Part shown: positions 1 to 8,669 of the stretch, one piece after another
Position numbering within the stretch: position 1 is the first letter of the stretch
How the letters are laid out: the number at the start of each line of letters is the position of its first letter
DNA from: Candidatus Staskawiczbacteria bacterium RIFOXYC1_FULL_38_18
GTDB taxonomy: Bacteria; Patescibacteriota; Minisyncoccia; Minisyncoccales; Staskawiczbacteraceae
Length of the DNA stretch: 36,122 bases
Direction: 5' to 3'
NCBI GenBank assembly: GCA_001822095.1
Contig: MHPP01000014.1
Span: 75,654 to 111,775, forward strand
Program-made: the position numbers and the translations under genes
Notes under the pieces: model-generated
Told to the model about the DNA's origin: nothing
Seen by the model: only the letters and a program-made list of their open reading frames with translations
Databases searched by the model: none

Positions 1-100
1 CAACCAAATCAGACCCCGAAACCTCGTGCCCCTTTGAAAGATAATACTGCGCCAAGGCCGACACTCCAATTCCACCAATACCAATTAAATGTATCTTCAT
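1..100 (-). CDS. murC: UDP-N-acetylmuramate--L-alanine ligase, N-terminal fragment (runs off window)
   Basis: Reverse complement from ATG at 100 reads [33 protein letters not shown], the MurC N-terminal GxGGxGxS nucleotide-binding motif. Confidence 0.85.
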   Translation of the reverse strand, partial: MKIHLIGIGGIGVSALAQYYLSKGHEVSGSDLV

Positions 101-101
101 A

Positions 102-644
102 CTATGTTGGAACAAAAAATTTTAATATCACATTATAGATAAAGCCTCTCGAAAGTTCAGAATTAAAAATAAATAATGAACCGATAAGAGCCGTACTTAA
201 AATTAGAATGATATAAATACTATAAATTGCGATAGACTTTCCCTCCCATGCTATTGGCCCACTCTGATGTTCCTCAGGATTAAATGATAACTTTCTCAAC
301 GTTTTAATTACCAAATAACCAGTTATGAGTAAATGCTGTTTAAAAATAAATAAAAAAGCAAAAAACAAAACTTCTAAAAAATCTGCGACAATTTGAATCA
401 AAGAAGGATACATAAATTCTTTAAGACCGTTTATTTTGTAAAGAACTTGTATTAAGGGATTAATAAGGAGAGAAGAGACAATAATAATTGAAAGACCTAA
501 ACCAAAATTGAACCAAAGGGGTAAATTAATTGAAAGATAGATCAATAGCCATACGGAAAACAAGGAAATAACACAAGGCAAAAATAAAAATTTAATTCCC
601 AAATCAATAATTTTAGATATTTTTTCTTTGTTTTTAAAATTCAT
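102..644 (-). CDS. Hypothetical multi-pass membrane protein
   Basis: 180-aa ORF with several hydrophobic segments, closely packed against murC and thpR. Confidence 0.6.
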   Translation of the reverse strand: MNFKNKEKISKIIDLGIKFLFLPCVISLFSVWLLIYLSINLPLWFNFGLGLSIIIVSSLLINPLIQVLYKINGLKEFMYPSLIQIVADFLEVLFFAFLFIFKQHLLITGYLVIKTLRKLSFNPEEHQSGPIAWEGKSIAIYSIYIILILSTALIGSLFIFNSELSRGFIYNVILKFFVPT

Positions 645-647
645 ATT

Positions 648-1238
648 TCATTCTTTTAAATTATGCGACTCAATAATATTATATCTTGGGCCCAATCTTG
701 TTAATTCTGATTCCATAACTTCAATTGACTCCACAGAAAAAGTTAAATCAATATGTTCATCAACTTCCGGCCTTTCCTCGGGCTCAATTTTTCTGAATTC
801 CCATTCAGAAATTCTTGCCAAAGTAATGTGCGGAGTGAATCCCCTTCCTTCCGGCCTGAAGCTTATTTTTTCAAGCAATAATTCTTCCAAATCATTTTTT
901 AAATCAGATAATTCTTCTGACTTTTCGCCGGTTGCCCAGACAAATCTTGGAGACATTTTGGCCTGCCCTGAGCCGGATCGAAGGGGTGGACCATAAGCTA
1001 CTTTATTCAAAACTATATTAAAAGACTTGTGAATTTCGGCAATTTTTTTTACGGCCTCGCAGGCATCAGCCAGTTCAACGTCGGTCAGGTCGCCAAGAAA
1101 AACAAACGTAATATGCAGTCCCTCCTTATTTACCCATTTTGCGGGCAATTCCGCATATTTTTCAGCATAAAATCCCAACTCTTTTTTTATTTCAGCCGGT
1201 AAGTTTATGGCAATGAATATTTTGTGTCTTTTTTCCAT
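648..1238 (-). CDS. thpR: RNA 2',3'-cyclic phosphodiesterase (2H phosphoesterase, LigT/ThpR family)
   Basis: Two HxT motifs (HITFVFLGDL, HITLARI); N-term KIFIAINLPAEIKKEL typical of ThpR. Confidence 0.85.
   Translation of the reverse strand: MEKRHKIFIAINLPAEIKKELGFYAEKYAELPAKWVNKEGLHITFVFLGDLTDVELADACEAVKKIAEIHKSFNIVLNKVAYGPPLRSGSGQAKMSPRFVWATGEKSEELSDLKNDLEELLLEKISFRPEGRGFTPHITLARISEWEFRKIEPEERPEVDEHIDLTFSVESIEVMESELTRLGPRYNIIESHNLKE
964..986 (-). repeat. Dispersed STxSGQ-type repeat, variant copy in thpR
   Basis: TGCCCTGAGCCGGATCGAAGGGG (+ strand); encodes LRSGSGQ. Confidence 0.7.
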
Positions 1239-1282
1239 ATACTTATAAATTATATTAACAAATTTTTAGTCCAAATTCACTA

Positions 1283-1311
1283 TTGACATAAGATTAATTA
1301 TATGCTACTCT
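1283..1311 (+). promoter_or_regulatory. Predicted promoter for the 1362 gene
   Basis: TTGACA - 17 nt - TACTCT with extended -10 TG. Confidence 0.5.
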
Positions 1312-1361
1312 AAATGAGTTAATTTGCTTTTTTGACAATCGTATTTATTGGAGGATAAAAC

Positions 1362-2294
1362 GTGAAAATCAGCAAGCACATGAGAACGCGCCAAAGATAC
1401 GGCGCCCACCCCCGTCTGGCTGGGATTGTCGAACGCTTTGAGCGAAAGTTCTTTGCATCCGACCCTGAAGGATTCAGACTTCACTGGTCGCCACCAAGCA
1501 AGGTGGCGCACAGCGACAACTTCAATCTGTGGCATGTTCGAGAAAACGGCTGGAAAATAATACTTAAGGTCCCGGGCGCAGCGAAATGCACGATTAGTTT
1601 TCCTCATCTAACGCCCGAGGAAGAGGCTATGATGGACTCGTTCTTTCGGAGCGAATTGAATCTCAAACTCAAACCCAAACCCAGCAAACCTCAAGGAAAC
1701 GAAAGCATGGACACAGCTACAATTGCACAACTGGTTACCGCGCCAAAAAACGGACATACTGAACACAATGACCAGAAAGCCTCGCCCACGCCACCGGAGA
1801 TGGACACAGGCGAAAAATCGGAGGGTTCGCGAATCTCACCGACCGGCGAGAATATAGAACTGATTCTTTTGGCAATGCGTGAGATTGCCGAAGAAGACAA
1901 AATCGTCCCGGAAGACGGGTGGTACCTCTTAAAGAGCCTAAATTCGCGACTACTCGCGACCTTTGATTCGTCGTGGCCGAAGAGCCCCAACGCGTATGCT
2001 TCGATCAGAGCAATTTTGGAGAGGTTGGTCGCTATGAGAGCGATTCAAATTGAGCGTGTCGGCAAACGCGAGGTCAAGGTTCGTTTTCTCATTAAGGGAC
2101 ACGCGCCCGCCATGAATGCGCCAAAACCACAACCTGTCCCGCCAGCCGACCTCGATGTTCCTACCACGGTCGCGCCGATTGGGACAATGGCGCAGGCGCT
2201 ACTCAACCTGACGGTTCAGCAAAGCTATGAACTGAAGCAGGCCGTGAAAGGAAGTCCTGCGTTGCAAGACTTCCTGCGCGCCCTACTCCAATAA
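1362..2294 (+). CDS. Hypothetical protein, GC-rich codon usage; possible winged-helix-like middle region
   Basis: 310-aa ORF, GTG start preceded by GGAGG; own promoter-like sequence and terminator. Confidence 0.75.
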   Translation: MKISKHMRTRQRYGAHPRLAGIVERFERKFFASDPEGFRLHWSPPSKVAHSDNFNLWHVRENGWKIILKVPGAAKCTISFPHLTPEEEAMMDSFFRSELNLKLKPKPSKPQGNESMDTATIAQLVTAPKNGHTEHNDQKASPTPPEMDTGEKSEGSRISPTGENIELILLAMREIAEEDKIVPEDGWYLLKSLNSRLLATFDSSWPKSPNAYASIRAILERLVAMRAIQIERVGKREVKVRFLIKGHAPAMNAPKPQPVPPADLDVPTTVAPIGTMAQALLNLTVQQSYELKQAVKGSPALQDFLRALLQ

Positions 2295-2301
2295 CTATCA
2301 A

Positions 2302-2343
2302 AGCCCGAAGGCGCTCGATAAGAACGTCGTCGGGCTATTTTTT
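2302..2343 (+). terminator. Rho-independent terminator
   Basis: AGCCCGA...TCGGGCT followed by ATTTTTT. Confidence 0.75.
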
Positions 2344-2370
2344 CACACAAAAAATGGTAAGATAAAATCG

Positions 2371-3066
2371 ATGGAAGAAATAAATAAAAAAATTGCGGAA
2401 ATTTTTAGGGAGATGGCCGAGCTTCTAGATATTAATGGGGAAAAAATTCCCCAGAGGATTAATGCTTACAAAAAAGCTGCTGTATATTTAGAAAATTTAA
2501 AAACAGATGTTTCGGAAATTTATTCCTCGGCAGACTCAGGGCAGGTAAAAAAATGGCAAGTATTTTTGGTGCCCAAAGTCATAGGAGAAAAAAATGCTAA
2601 AAAAATAGAAGAATATATAAGACACGGAAAAATTAAAGAATATGAGGAATTAAAAGAAGAAACCGCCATAAAACAAATAGTCACCCACTATTTTCAGTCT
2701 AAGGGCTTAGGGTTGCAAGAATTGAAAGAAAATGCTAAAAAGAGAAAAATAGTATATTCTCGGTTTACAAAACCGGCAAAACAATTGCTGGATTTAGCCG
2801 GTTCAATTAAGAATGCGAAGCAAGCCATTGATACGGTTTCAAAATGGGCAACCTCCAGAAAACTGGATTATGCCATTGAAACAGTTTTTAAAAAATGGCT
2901 TGAGTTGGACCAACTAAAGCCAAAAGAAATTGTAAAAAAACCATTTTATAAAGGATACCCGATGTTTTGGGTTGAAACCAAAAAAAAATGGTTTGTTGTT
3001 AAAGACAACGAATGGCTGGAATTTGCGGACAATGAAAATACTATTGAGTGGCGAATAATCCAGTAA
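2371..3066 (+). CDS. Stand-alone PolX/Pol-beta-type helix-hairpin-helix N-terminal domain protein with uncharacterised C-terminus
   Basis: N-term NKKIAEIFREMAELLDINGEKIPQRINAYKKAAVYLENL resembles the PolX 8-kDa domain; no polymerase or PHP domain follows. Confidence 0.6.
   Translation: MEEINKKIAEIFREMAELLDINGEKIPQRINAYKKAAVYLENLKTDVSEIYSSADSGQVKKWQVFLVPKVIGEKNAKKIEEYIRHGKIKEYEELKEETAIKQIVTHYFQSKGLGLQELKENAKKRKIVYSRFTKPAKQLLDLAGSIKNAKQAIDTVSKWATSRKLDYAIETVFKKWLELDQLKPKEIVKKPFYKGYPMFWVETKKKWFVVKDNEWLEFADNENTIEWRIIQ
2525..2545 (+). repeat. Dispersed STxSGQ-type repeat, degenerate copy
   Basis: CCTCGGCAGACTCAGGGCAGG; encodes SADSGQ. Confidence 0.6.
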
Positions 3067-3102
3067 TTTAAAATTATAAATTTAAAATTTAAAATTCTTA
3101 GC

Positions 3103-3663
3103 ATGCTTACACATACAGATTTAAAGCCGGGGGTACAATTTATTTACGAAGGCCAGCCATGGGAGGTGCTTACGGCCGATATGATGAAAATGGCCCAGAG
3201 AAGGCCTGTTATTCAAAGCAAAATAAGAAATTTGATAGACGGCAGAGTGCAGGAAAAAAACTTTCAGCAAGGCGATGTTTTTGACGAGGCTGATTTGGAA
3301 AAAAAAGACATAAAATTTTTGTACCAAAGCAAGGGGCAATATTTCTTCTGCGAGCCGAATGACCCGTCCAAAAGATTTTTTTTCACAGAGGCTCAAATTG
3401 GTAGCCAGGCAAAATATTTAAGGCCAAACGAAATTGTGGTTGGAATTATTTTTGAGGAAAAAATTATAAACTTCAAGTTGCCCATAAAGGTACAACTAAA
3501 AGTTAAAGAATCCGCGCCCGGAGTCAAGGGCGACCGAGCCCAGGGCGGAACAAAAGAAGCAATTTTAGAATCAGGCGCGGTTATACAGGTTCCCCTGTTT
3601 GTTGAAGAGGGCGATGTCATTGAAATCAACACCGAAACCGGTACATACGTAAAACGCGTGTAA
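3103..3663 (+). CDS. efp: Elongation factor P
   Basis: 186 aa; LTHTDLKPGVQFIYEGQPWEV, APGVKGDRAQGGTKEAILESGAVIQVPLFVEEGDVIEINTETGTYVKR. Confidence 0.93.
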   Translation: MLTHTDLKPGVQFIYEGQPWEVLTADMMKMAQRRPVIQSKIRNLIDGRVQEKNFQQGDVFDEADLEKKDIKFLYQSKGQYFFCEPNDPSKRFFFTEAQIGSQAKYLRPNEIVVGIIFEEKIINFKLPIKVQLKVKESAPGVKGDRAQGGTKEAILESGAVIQVPLFVEEGDVIEINTETGTYVKRV

Positions 3664-3680
3664 TTTATAAAACTTGTTTT

Positions 3681-6137
3681 TTATTTTACAGGAGAAGATG
3701 GAGGAATAGGAGGAGGTTCCACAAATGACCTCTGCATTATTTCCTGTTCCACAATTGCTTTTGGCCTTGAGTATTTCAGTTTTGATATTTTTTTTATTGG
3801 TTCAACAATTTCGGGCCTGCCCTTGTCGGCTCGAGTAATGACTTTCATTTTAAATGGCGTAGAAATCTTTCCGCCAATCAACATTTTTAAAATTAAATAA
3901 CTGTTATCTAAATTAACTAGGTCAAATCTTGAGAATCCCGGCTCAAATTGTTTTTCAAGTTTTTCAGCGTCTTCGGCGCCGATTCTTAAGGCGCCCATCA
4001 TTCCAACGTTTCCCAAAACAGCTTCCCTAATCTGATCTGTAAGCTGGGGCATATACTGGTGAGCCATGGTTAGGTTAAGCTTGTATTTTCTGGCCTCAGA
4101 CAAAATTGTGGCAATAGAGTCCGTTGTAAAATTTTGAAATTCGTCAATGTACAAATAAAAATCTTTTCTTTCGGCTTCCGCAATTCTGGCTCTTCTCATT
4201 GCGGCCATTTGCATTTTTGAAACCAAAATCATTCCAAGCAAACTGCTATTTACTTCGCCAGTTAAACCCTTTGATAAATTCGCCAAAAATATTTTTTTCT
4301 CATCCATAATTTTTGACAAATCAAAACCAGACCGAGATTGGCCCATTATGTTTCGCATCATTTCGTTTTCAATGAACCTGCCCAATTTTGAAACCACATA
4401 TCCTAACATATCAGACCTTGTGGAGCCGGTTGTTTGCGCCCATTCTTTTGTCCAAAAAGAACGGACAATCGGGTCGGTAACCTTTGTCAATCTTTGCTGT
4501 AAAAACGCAGGGTCTGTAAACATTTTTGGAATTTCAACAAGCGTTCCGGGGTTGTCTTTGTCGGCCATTAATGCCAACATTGCGTTTCTCATATAATGCT
4601 CAAACATTGGACCAATAATTTCGGGCGGAAAAAGTTTCATAAAAATAGAAATCATTTCCTGCACGGCAAAATCTTTTTGCTCGGGACTGTCATACTCAAG
4701 CATATTTAAACCGCACGGTCTTTCAATATCAAACGGTTCAAATATAACCACGTCGTCAACTCTTTCCTTGGGGATGTGTGCCATTATATGCTCCACCGTT
4801 TCGCCGTGCGGATCAATTACAGCAACTCCCTCGCCTTTCAGAATATCCTGGATAATTAGGCCTTCCATAAAGTATGATTTTCCAGTACCGGTTTGCCCAA
4901 TATAATAAAAATGCCTACGCCGATCGTCCCTGGAAAAATAAACTTTTTTTACTTCATTACGGTAGTCCACCTCACCAACAAGTAGGTCTCCTTTTTCCGG
5001 CAAATCAGCAGGCGGGGGCGTAGCGACTGATTTTGCTGCTTTAATATAGGGCGTTTCTATATAGTGCGAAGGGAAATGATAAACGCTTGCCAGTTCCTCC
5101 AAATTTAAAATGCTTATTTGCTTTTCGTTAAAATTTCTGAAGCTATAATCATAAATAAGTTTTTTTAATTCTTTTTTAAAAACCTCCTTGGGTTCTAAGC
5201 TATTAATCGCAGACATAGAAAACTGACTAAAGGCCGAGGTTAAGTGATTTAAAATTTCTTCCGCTCTGCCTTCTGACTGCGCCGATGTTAAAATTCTTAT
5301 GTTTGTTTCAAACGGCTGTTTTTGAATTTTGCTTTGTATGGCGTCGTAGCCTTTTTGGTCAATCCCCTGCTCCTTTTCCTTGCCAAAATCCTGCGAATTT
5401 TTAGGGTCCTTTGCGGGTTTGCCTAATTCTTCTATCATATCCATAACCGGATTTTGAAATGCTTGCAAAACAGCGCTTCTCACGGACTTTCCTTCCCGAA
5501 TTTTTTTTAATGCTTTTTCGCCTTTTTTTCTTAAATTTAATTTTGACAACGGCCGTATTACAACCTGAACTGCCGCGCCTTCGTTTGGAGTAATTTTGCT
5601 CAAAGTGTTTGTTATTAAGGACAATGGATCCTTTTCTAAAATTTGGTAAGTGCTTATTGGAAAAAGAGGATTCTCCAATAATTTTAAATAAGCGCCAGCG
5701 TTCGCTCCCTGAGGCTCAAAAATTGTATAGTCTTGCGGAACTTTGTCAACAACCGCGTTTGGATAAACCCCTTGCACATATTTTTCAAAAACAGATTCCA
5801 AATATCTTGGAACAGCCACATAAAAAGAAATGTCGGAGTTTCCAATTTGCGAAGCAATTTCAAAGGAACAGCTTGGCGGTTCTTGAAACATTTTAGGCTT
5901 TTTTAGATATAAAAAATTGGAAAAAACCTGCTCCATTTGGGCAATTGTCAGCTTTTCCTCCTTTTGCGCCTCTCCCTCTTTTTTGGGCGGGTTTTTGGGC
6001 ATCATTACTAAAAACAGTGTCATTTCAAGACCTCCAAAAACAGAGTTTTTTTCATTTGTTTCGGTATTTAAAACAATAATAAAGGCCAAAACAATTAAAA
6101 GAAAAAGTAAAATTAACCCCGGAATTAAAATAATCAT
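3681..6137 (-). CDS. VirD4/TraD/HerA-like ATPase (type IV secretion DNA-binding domain-like) with N-terminal TM segment
   Basis: Walker A YYIGQTGTGKSYFMEGL, FYLYIDEFQNF Walker B, LTMAHQYMPQL. Confidence 0.75.
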   Translation of the reverse strand: MIILIPGLILLFLLIVLAFIIVLNTETNEKNSVFGGLEMTLFLVMMPKNPPKKEGEAQKEEKLTIAQMEQVFSNFLYLKKPKMFQEPPSCSFEIASQIGNSDISFYVAVPRYLESVFEKYVQGVYPNAVVDKVPQDYTIFEPQGANAGAYLKLLENPLFPISTYQILEKDPLSLITNTLSKITPNEGAAVQVVIRPLSKLNLRKKGEKALKKIREGKSVRSAVLQAFQNPVMDMIEELGKPAKDPKNSQDFGKEKEQGIDQKGYDAIQSKIQKQPFETNIRILTSAQSEGRAEEILNHLTSAFSQFSMSAINSLEPKEVFKKELKKLIYDYSFRNFNEKQISILNLEELASVYHFPSHYIETPYIKAAKSVATPPPADLPEKGDLLVGEVDYRNEVKKVYFSRDDRRRHFYYIGQTGTGKSYFMEGLIIQDILKGEGVAVIDPHGETVEHIMAHIPKERVDDVVIFEPFDIERPCGLNMLEYDSPEQKDFAVQEMISIFMKLFPPEIIGPMFEHYMRNAMLALMADKDNPGTLVEIPKMFTDPAFLQQRLTKVTDPIVRSFWTKEWAQTTGSTRSDMLGYVVSKLGRFIENEMMRNIMGQSRSGFDLSKIMDEKKIFLANLSKGLTGEVNSSLLGMILVSKMQMAAMRRARIAEAERKDFYLYIDEFQNFTTDSIATILSEARKYKLNLTMAHQYMPQLTDQIREAVLGNVGMMGALRIGAEDAEKLEKQFEPGFSRFDLVNLDNSYLILKMLIGGKISTPFKMKVITRADKGRPEIVEPIKKISKLKYSRPKAIVEQEIMQRSFVEPPPIPPSSPVK

Positions 6138-6141
6138 TATT

Positions 6142-6537
6142 TTATTTTCTAATAAAATTCTTGTAGTACCCTTCTTTAGCCAGAATGTCGTGCAAAGTAT
6201 CCAACAAAAACGGGTCGTTCATTGATTTTGCCACCTTAACCGCAAAAACAACGCCCTTTTCCTTGGCAATATCCAAAAGTTTTTTTAATTTATCGTCATC
6301 GGCCAAAACTTGGATTTTAAGCGTTGTCTGTTCGGCCTGCGCTCTCAAGCTCTCGTCAACCTGCATTAGTTCAATTTCTCTTTTGAGCTCGTCGGAAATA
6401 TTTTTTTCGTCAGCAGAAATTTCTTTGCTTTCCTTTGTCGGCTCTTTTTCCATCCATCTTTGAGCCCGCTCCCCAGAAGTAATTTTTTTTTCAAGATCGC
6501 TTAATTTCTCGGATTTTTTATTTGGTTGATCGGCCAT
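6142..6537 (-). CDS. Hypothetical cytosolic protein
   Basis: 131-aa ORF, charged/coiled-coil-like, tightly linked to neighbours. Confidence 0.6.
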   Translation of the reverse strand: MADQPNKKSEKLSDLEKKITSGERAQRWMEKEPTKESKEISADEKNISDELKREIELMQVDESLRAQAEQTTLKIQVLADDDKLKKLLDIAKEKGVVFAVKVAKSMNDPFLLDTLHDILAKEGYYKNFIRK

Positions 6538-6544
6538 ATATTAT

Positions 6545-7159
6545 CTATTTTATTATTAAATCCAGTAAATATTTTTGCCTCCTTCCGGCCGAAAAGTCAT
6601 TTGCGCTGTTATTACCTGCGCCGGTTTGCACCTCAATTTTTAGTCCGGTGGATTCTTTTGCAACCTCATAAATTTTTACGCATAAGGTTGGATTGAACGC
6701 CGGCTTCAGTAACGCCCCGCATCCGGTTTGCGCGGGCAGCCAGGCGTTAACAGAATAATTTTCAACAGGAATAAAATTTCTCCCGTCAGAATCAACTATA
6801 TTTCCAATGTCCCATGCGCCTTGCTCGGTGTTAACTGTTCCCATATTTTGCGCTCCAATAATAACCTCAATAAACTTTTCTCGCGTAGTTAAATCCTTCT
6901 GGACGGTGTACGAGCTGTTTGTTGCCTCGGAGGCTCTCAGTGTGCTGCCCAGGTCTGTTGCGGATTGGAATACAAACCTTATATTACCAAGTTTCTGCTC
7001 ATAAACCGGCAAAGGAATTTCAGGTCCGGTTGAAACAGGCGGTTTTGGCGGACGTTCAGCCATTTTTACTACTAAAAAGGTAATAATAATGGCGACAAAA
7101 ACAATTATCGCCAAAACTAAAAGCAACCGCGCAACTTGACCATTTGAATTAAATTCCAT
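6545..7159 (-). CDS. Hypothetical membrane-anchored extracytoplasmic protein (DUF4352-like beta domain)
   Basis: Single N-terminal TM followed by a beta-rich domain. Confidence 0.55.
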   Translation of the reverse strand: MEFNSNGQVARLLLVLAIIVFVAIIITFLVVKMAERPPKPPVSTGPEIPLPVYEQKLGNIRFVFQSATDLGSTLRASEATNSSYTVQKDLTTREKFIEVIIGAQNMGTVNTEQGAWDIGNIVDSDGRNFIPVENYSVNAWLPAQTGCGALLKPAFNPTLCVKIYEVAKESTGLKIEVQTGAGNNSANDFSAGRRQKYLLDLIIK

Positions 7160-7195
7160 ATTTTTTTATAAAATAAAATATATTACCTAATTTTA

Positions 7196-8455
7196 CTACT
7201 CGTATCGCATCGCGTCAACCGGGTCAAGTTTTGCCGCAGCCCGTGCGGGCAAAACCCCAAAAGAAATTCCAATTGTTGCCGAAACTCCAACAGCAATAAT
7301 TATTGCGTAAAATGGTACACTAAATGCCCATGATAAGCCCGCAAAAGACGCTACTATTGCAACCATCCATCCCAAAAAGGCGCCCAAAATAATTCCTATA
7401 ATTCCGCCGAGCACAGTAACCAAAACCGATTCTATTAAAAATTCGCTTAAAATATCAGAGCCTTTTGCTCCAAGAGCTTTTTTTAGGCCTATTTCGGGCG
7501 TCCTTTCAGTAACAATAACATACATAATATTCATAATGCCTACTCCGCCAACAACCAACGATATGCCAGCAATCCCAATAAGTAAAATTGTAATTCCAAA
7601 AAAGATTGCATCAAATATTTCCAGCGCCTGCTCTTTTGTTGTTACCGTAAAATCGTCTTTTTGAGGGTCTAAGATATTATGATTGCTTCGCATTGTTTGC
7701 CGGATTAATTCTGCTGTTGCGTCGCTAAGGTTTCCGTCATTCAACTGGACAACGCCAACCACAAGGTAATCTACGCCCAAAATCTTTTTTTGGGCGGTCT
7801 TTAAGGGCATATAGAGAATATCGTCGGGGCTTTGCCCCCCCATTGAACCCTGCGGGCCATATACACCTATTACCTGAAAATTCAGGTTTCCAACGTGGAC
7901 TAATTTTTCCAGGGGGTCATCCTGGCCAAAAAGGTCCTTTGCCAGATTGCTTCCCAAAACTGCTACCTGCGAGGCGCCCACATCTTCTGATTCCGTAAAA
8001 AATCTGCCATATTTTAACGCGTGTTTATCTATTACAAACCGTTCCGCTGATGTGCCGTAGAAAATAATACTTTTTGCATTATCCCGATAGGTTGCCACAG
8101 AAAGGCCCGTAACAATTCCATAAACTCCGCCCACATTTCCAAGCTTTTTGATGAAGTCTAAATCTTCTTGCTTAAAACTGGTGACTGCAACCGCGCTCCC
8201 CGCCCGGCTAAAATCCGCGGACGCAGGATTGTTGTTCGCCCTGTTCTTTGTTGTAGGCGGAACCCTTGTTTCAATAAAAACAGTGTCAGTTCCCCAATTT
8301 TGGAGCTCAACATTAATCAAGCTTCTAAACCCCGCTCCTGCTGAAAAAACCATTATGACTGTTGCTATCCCAATAACAATTCCCAGGGTTGTCAAAACCG
8401 TCCGCACCGGATTAGATTTTAATGCCTTTAATGATTGCTCAAACGCCTTAAACAT
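7196..8455 (-). CDS. ABC transporter permease, MacB/FtsX-like
   Basis: N-term ALKSNPVRTVLTTLGIVIGIATVI; MYVIVTERTPEIGLKKALGA; C-term LPARAAAKLDPVDAMRYE. Confidence 0.88.
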   Translation of the reverse strand: MFKAFEQSLKALKSNPVRTVLTTLGIVIGIATVIMVFSAGAGFRSLINVELQNWGTDTVFIETRVPPTTKNRANNNPASADFSRAGSAVAVTSFKQEDLDFIKKLGNVGGVYGIVTGLSVATYRDNAKSIIFYGTSAERFVIDKHALKYGRFFTESEDVGASQVAVLGSNLAKDLFGQDDPLEKLVHVGNLNFQVIGVYGPQGSMGGQSPDDILYMPLKTAQKKILGVDYLVVGVVQLNDGNLSDATAELIRQTMRSNHNILDPQKDDFTVTTKEQALEIFDAIFFGITILLIGIAGISLVVGGVGIMNIMYVIVTERTPEIGLKKALGAKGSDILSEFLIESVLVTVLGGIIGIILGAFLGWMVAIVASFAGLSWAFSVPFYAIIIAVGVSATIGISFGVLPARAAAKLDPVDAMRYE

Positions 8456-8606
8456 TTTTTACTTTTATATAATTTTTACGTTTTAAATAATCAATAAATT
8501 TTACAAAATTTCCCTTATTTTTATTTTTCCAGGGACGATCGGCGTAGGCATCATTTGTTGCGTTAAAGATATCCCATAAGAATTGATCTGTAACCGGTAG
8601 CTTCAT
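8448..8606 (-). CDS. Candidate small protein (52 aa) overlapping the downstream permease start
   Basis: MKLPVTDQFLWDIFNATNDAYADRPWKNKNKGNFVKFIDYLKRKNYIKVKNV*; its stop overlaps the permease ATG (ATGTTTAA). Confidence 0.5.
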   Translation of the reverse strand: MKLPVTDQFLWDIFNATNDAYADRPWKNKNKGNFVKFIDYLKRKNYIKVKNV

Positions 8607-8669
8607 AATTTATTTGTCTAATAATTTTAATACGTGTTAGAATTACGAGACAGTATGTTTATGTTTATT

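Noticed and set aside
1305-1607. Minus-strand 100-aa ORF opposite the 1362 gene
   Set aside because: Antisense shadow ORF; the plus-strand gene has an SD, promoter-like sequence and terminator.
3518-3550. GGAGTCAAGGGCGACCGAGCCCAGGGCGG in efp as another dispersed-repeat copy
   Set aside because: It encodes the conserved EF-P motif APGVKGDRAQGGTKEA, so no insertion is needed to explain it.
3681-6137. VirD4/TraD-like ATPase as evidence of an integrated conjugative element
   Set aside because: No relaxase, integrase or other T4SS genes nearby; it sits among housekeeping-type genes.
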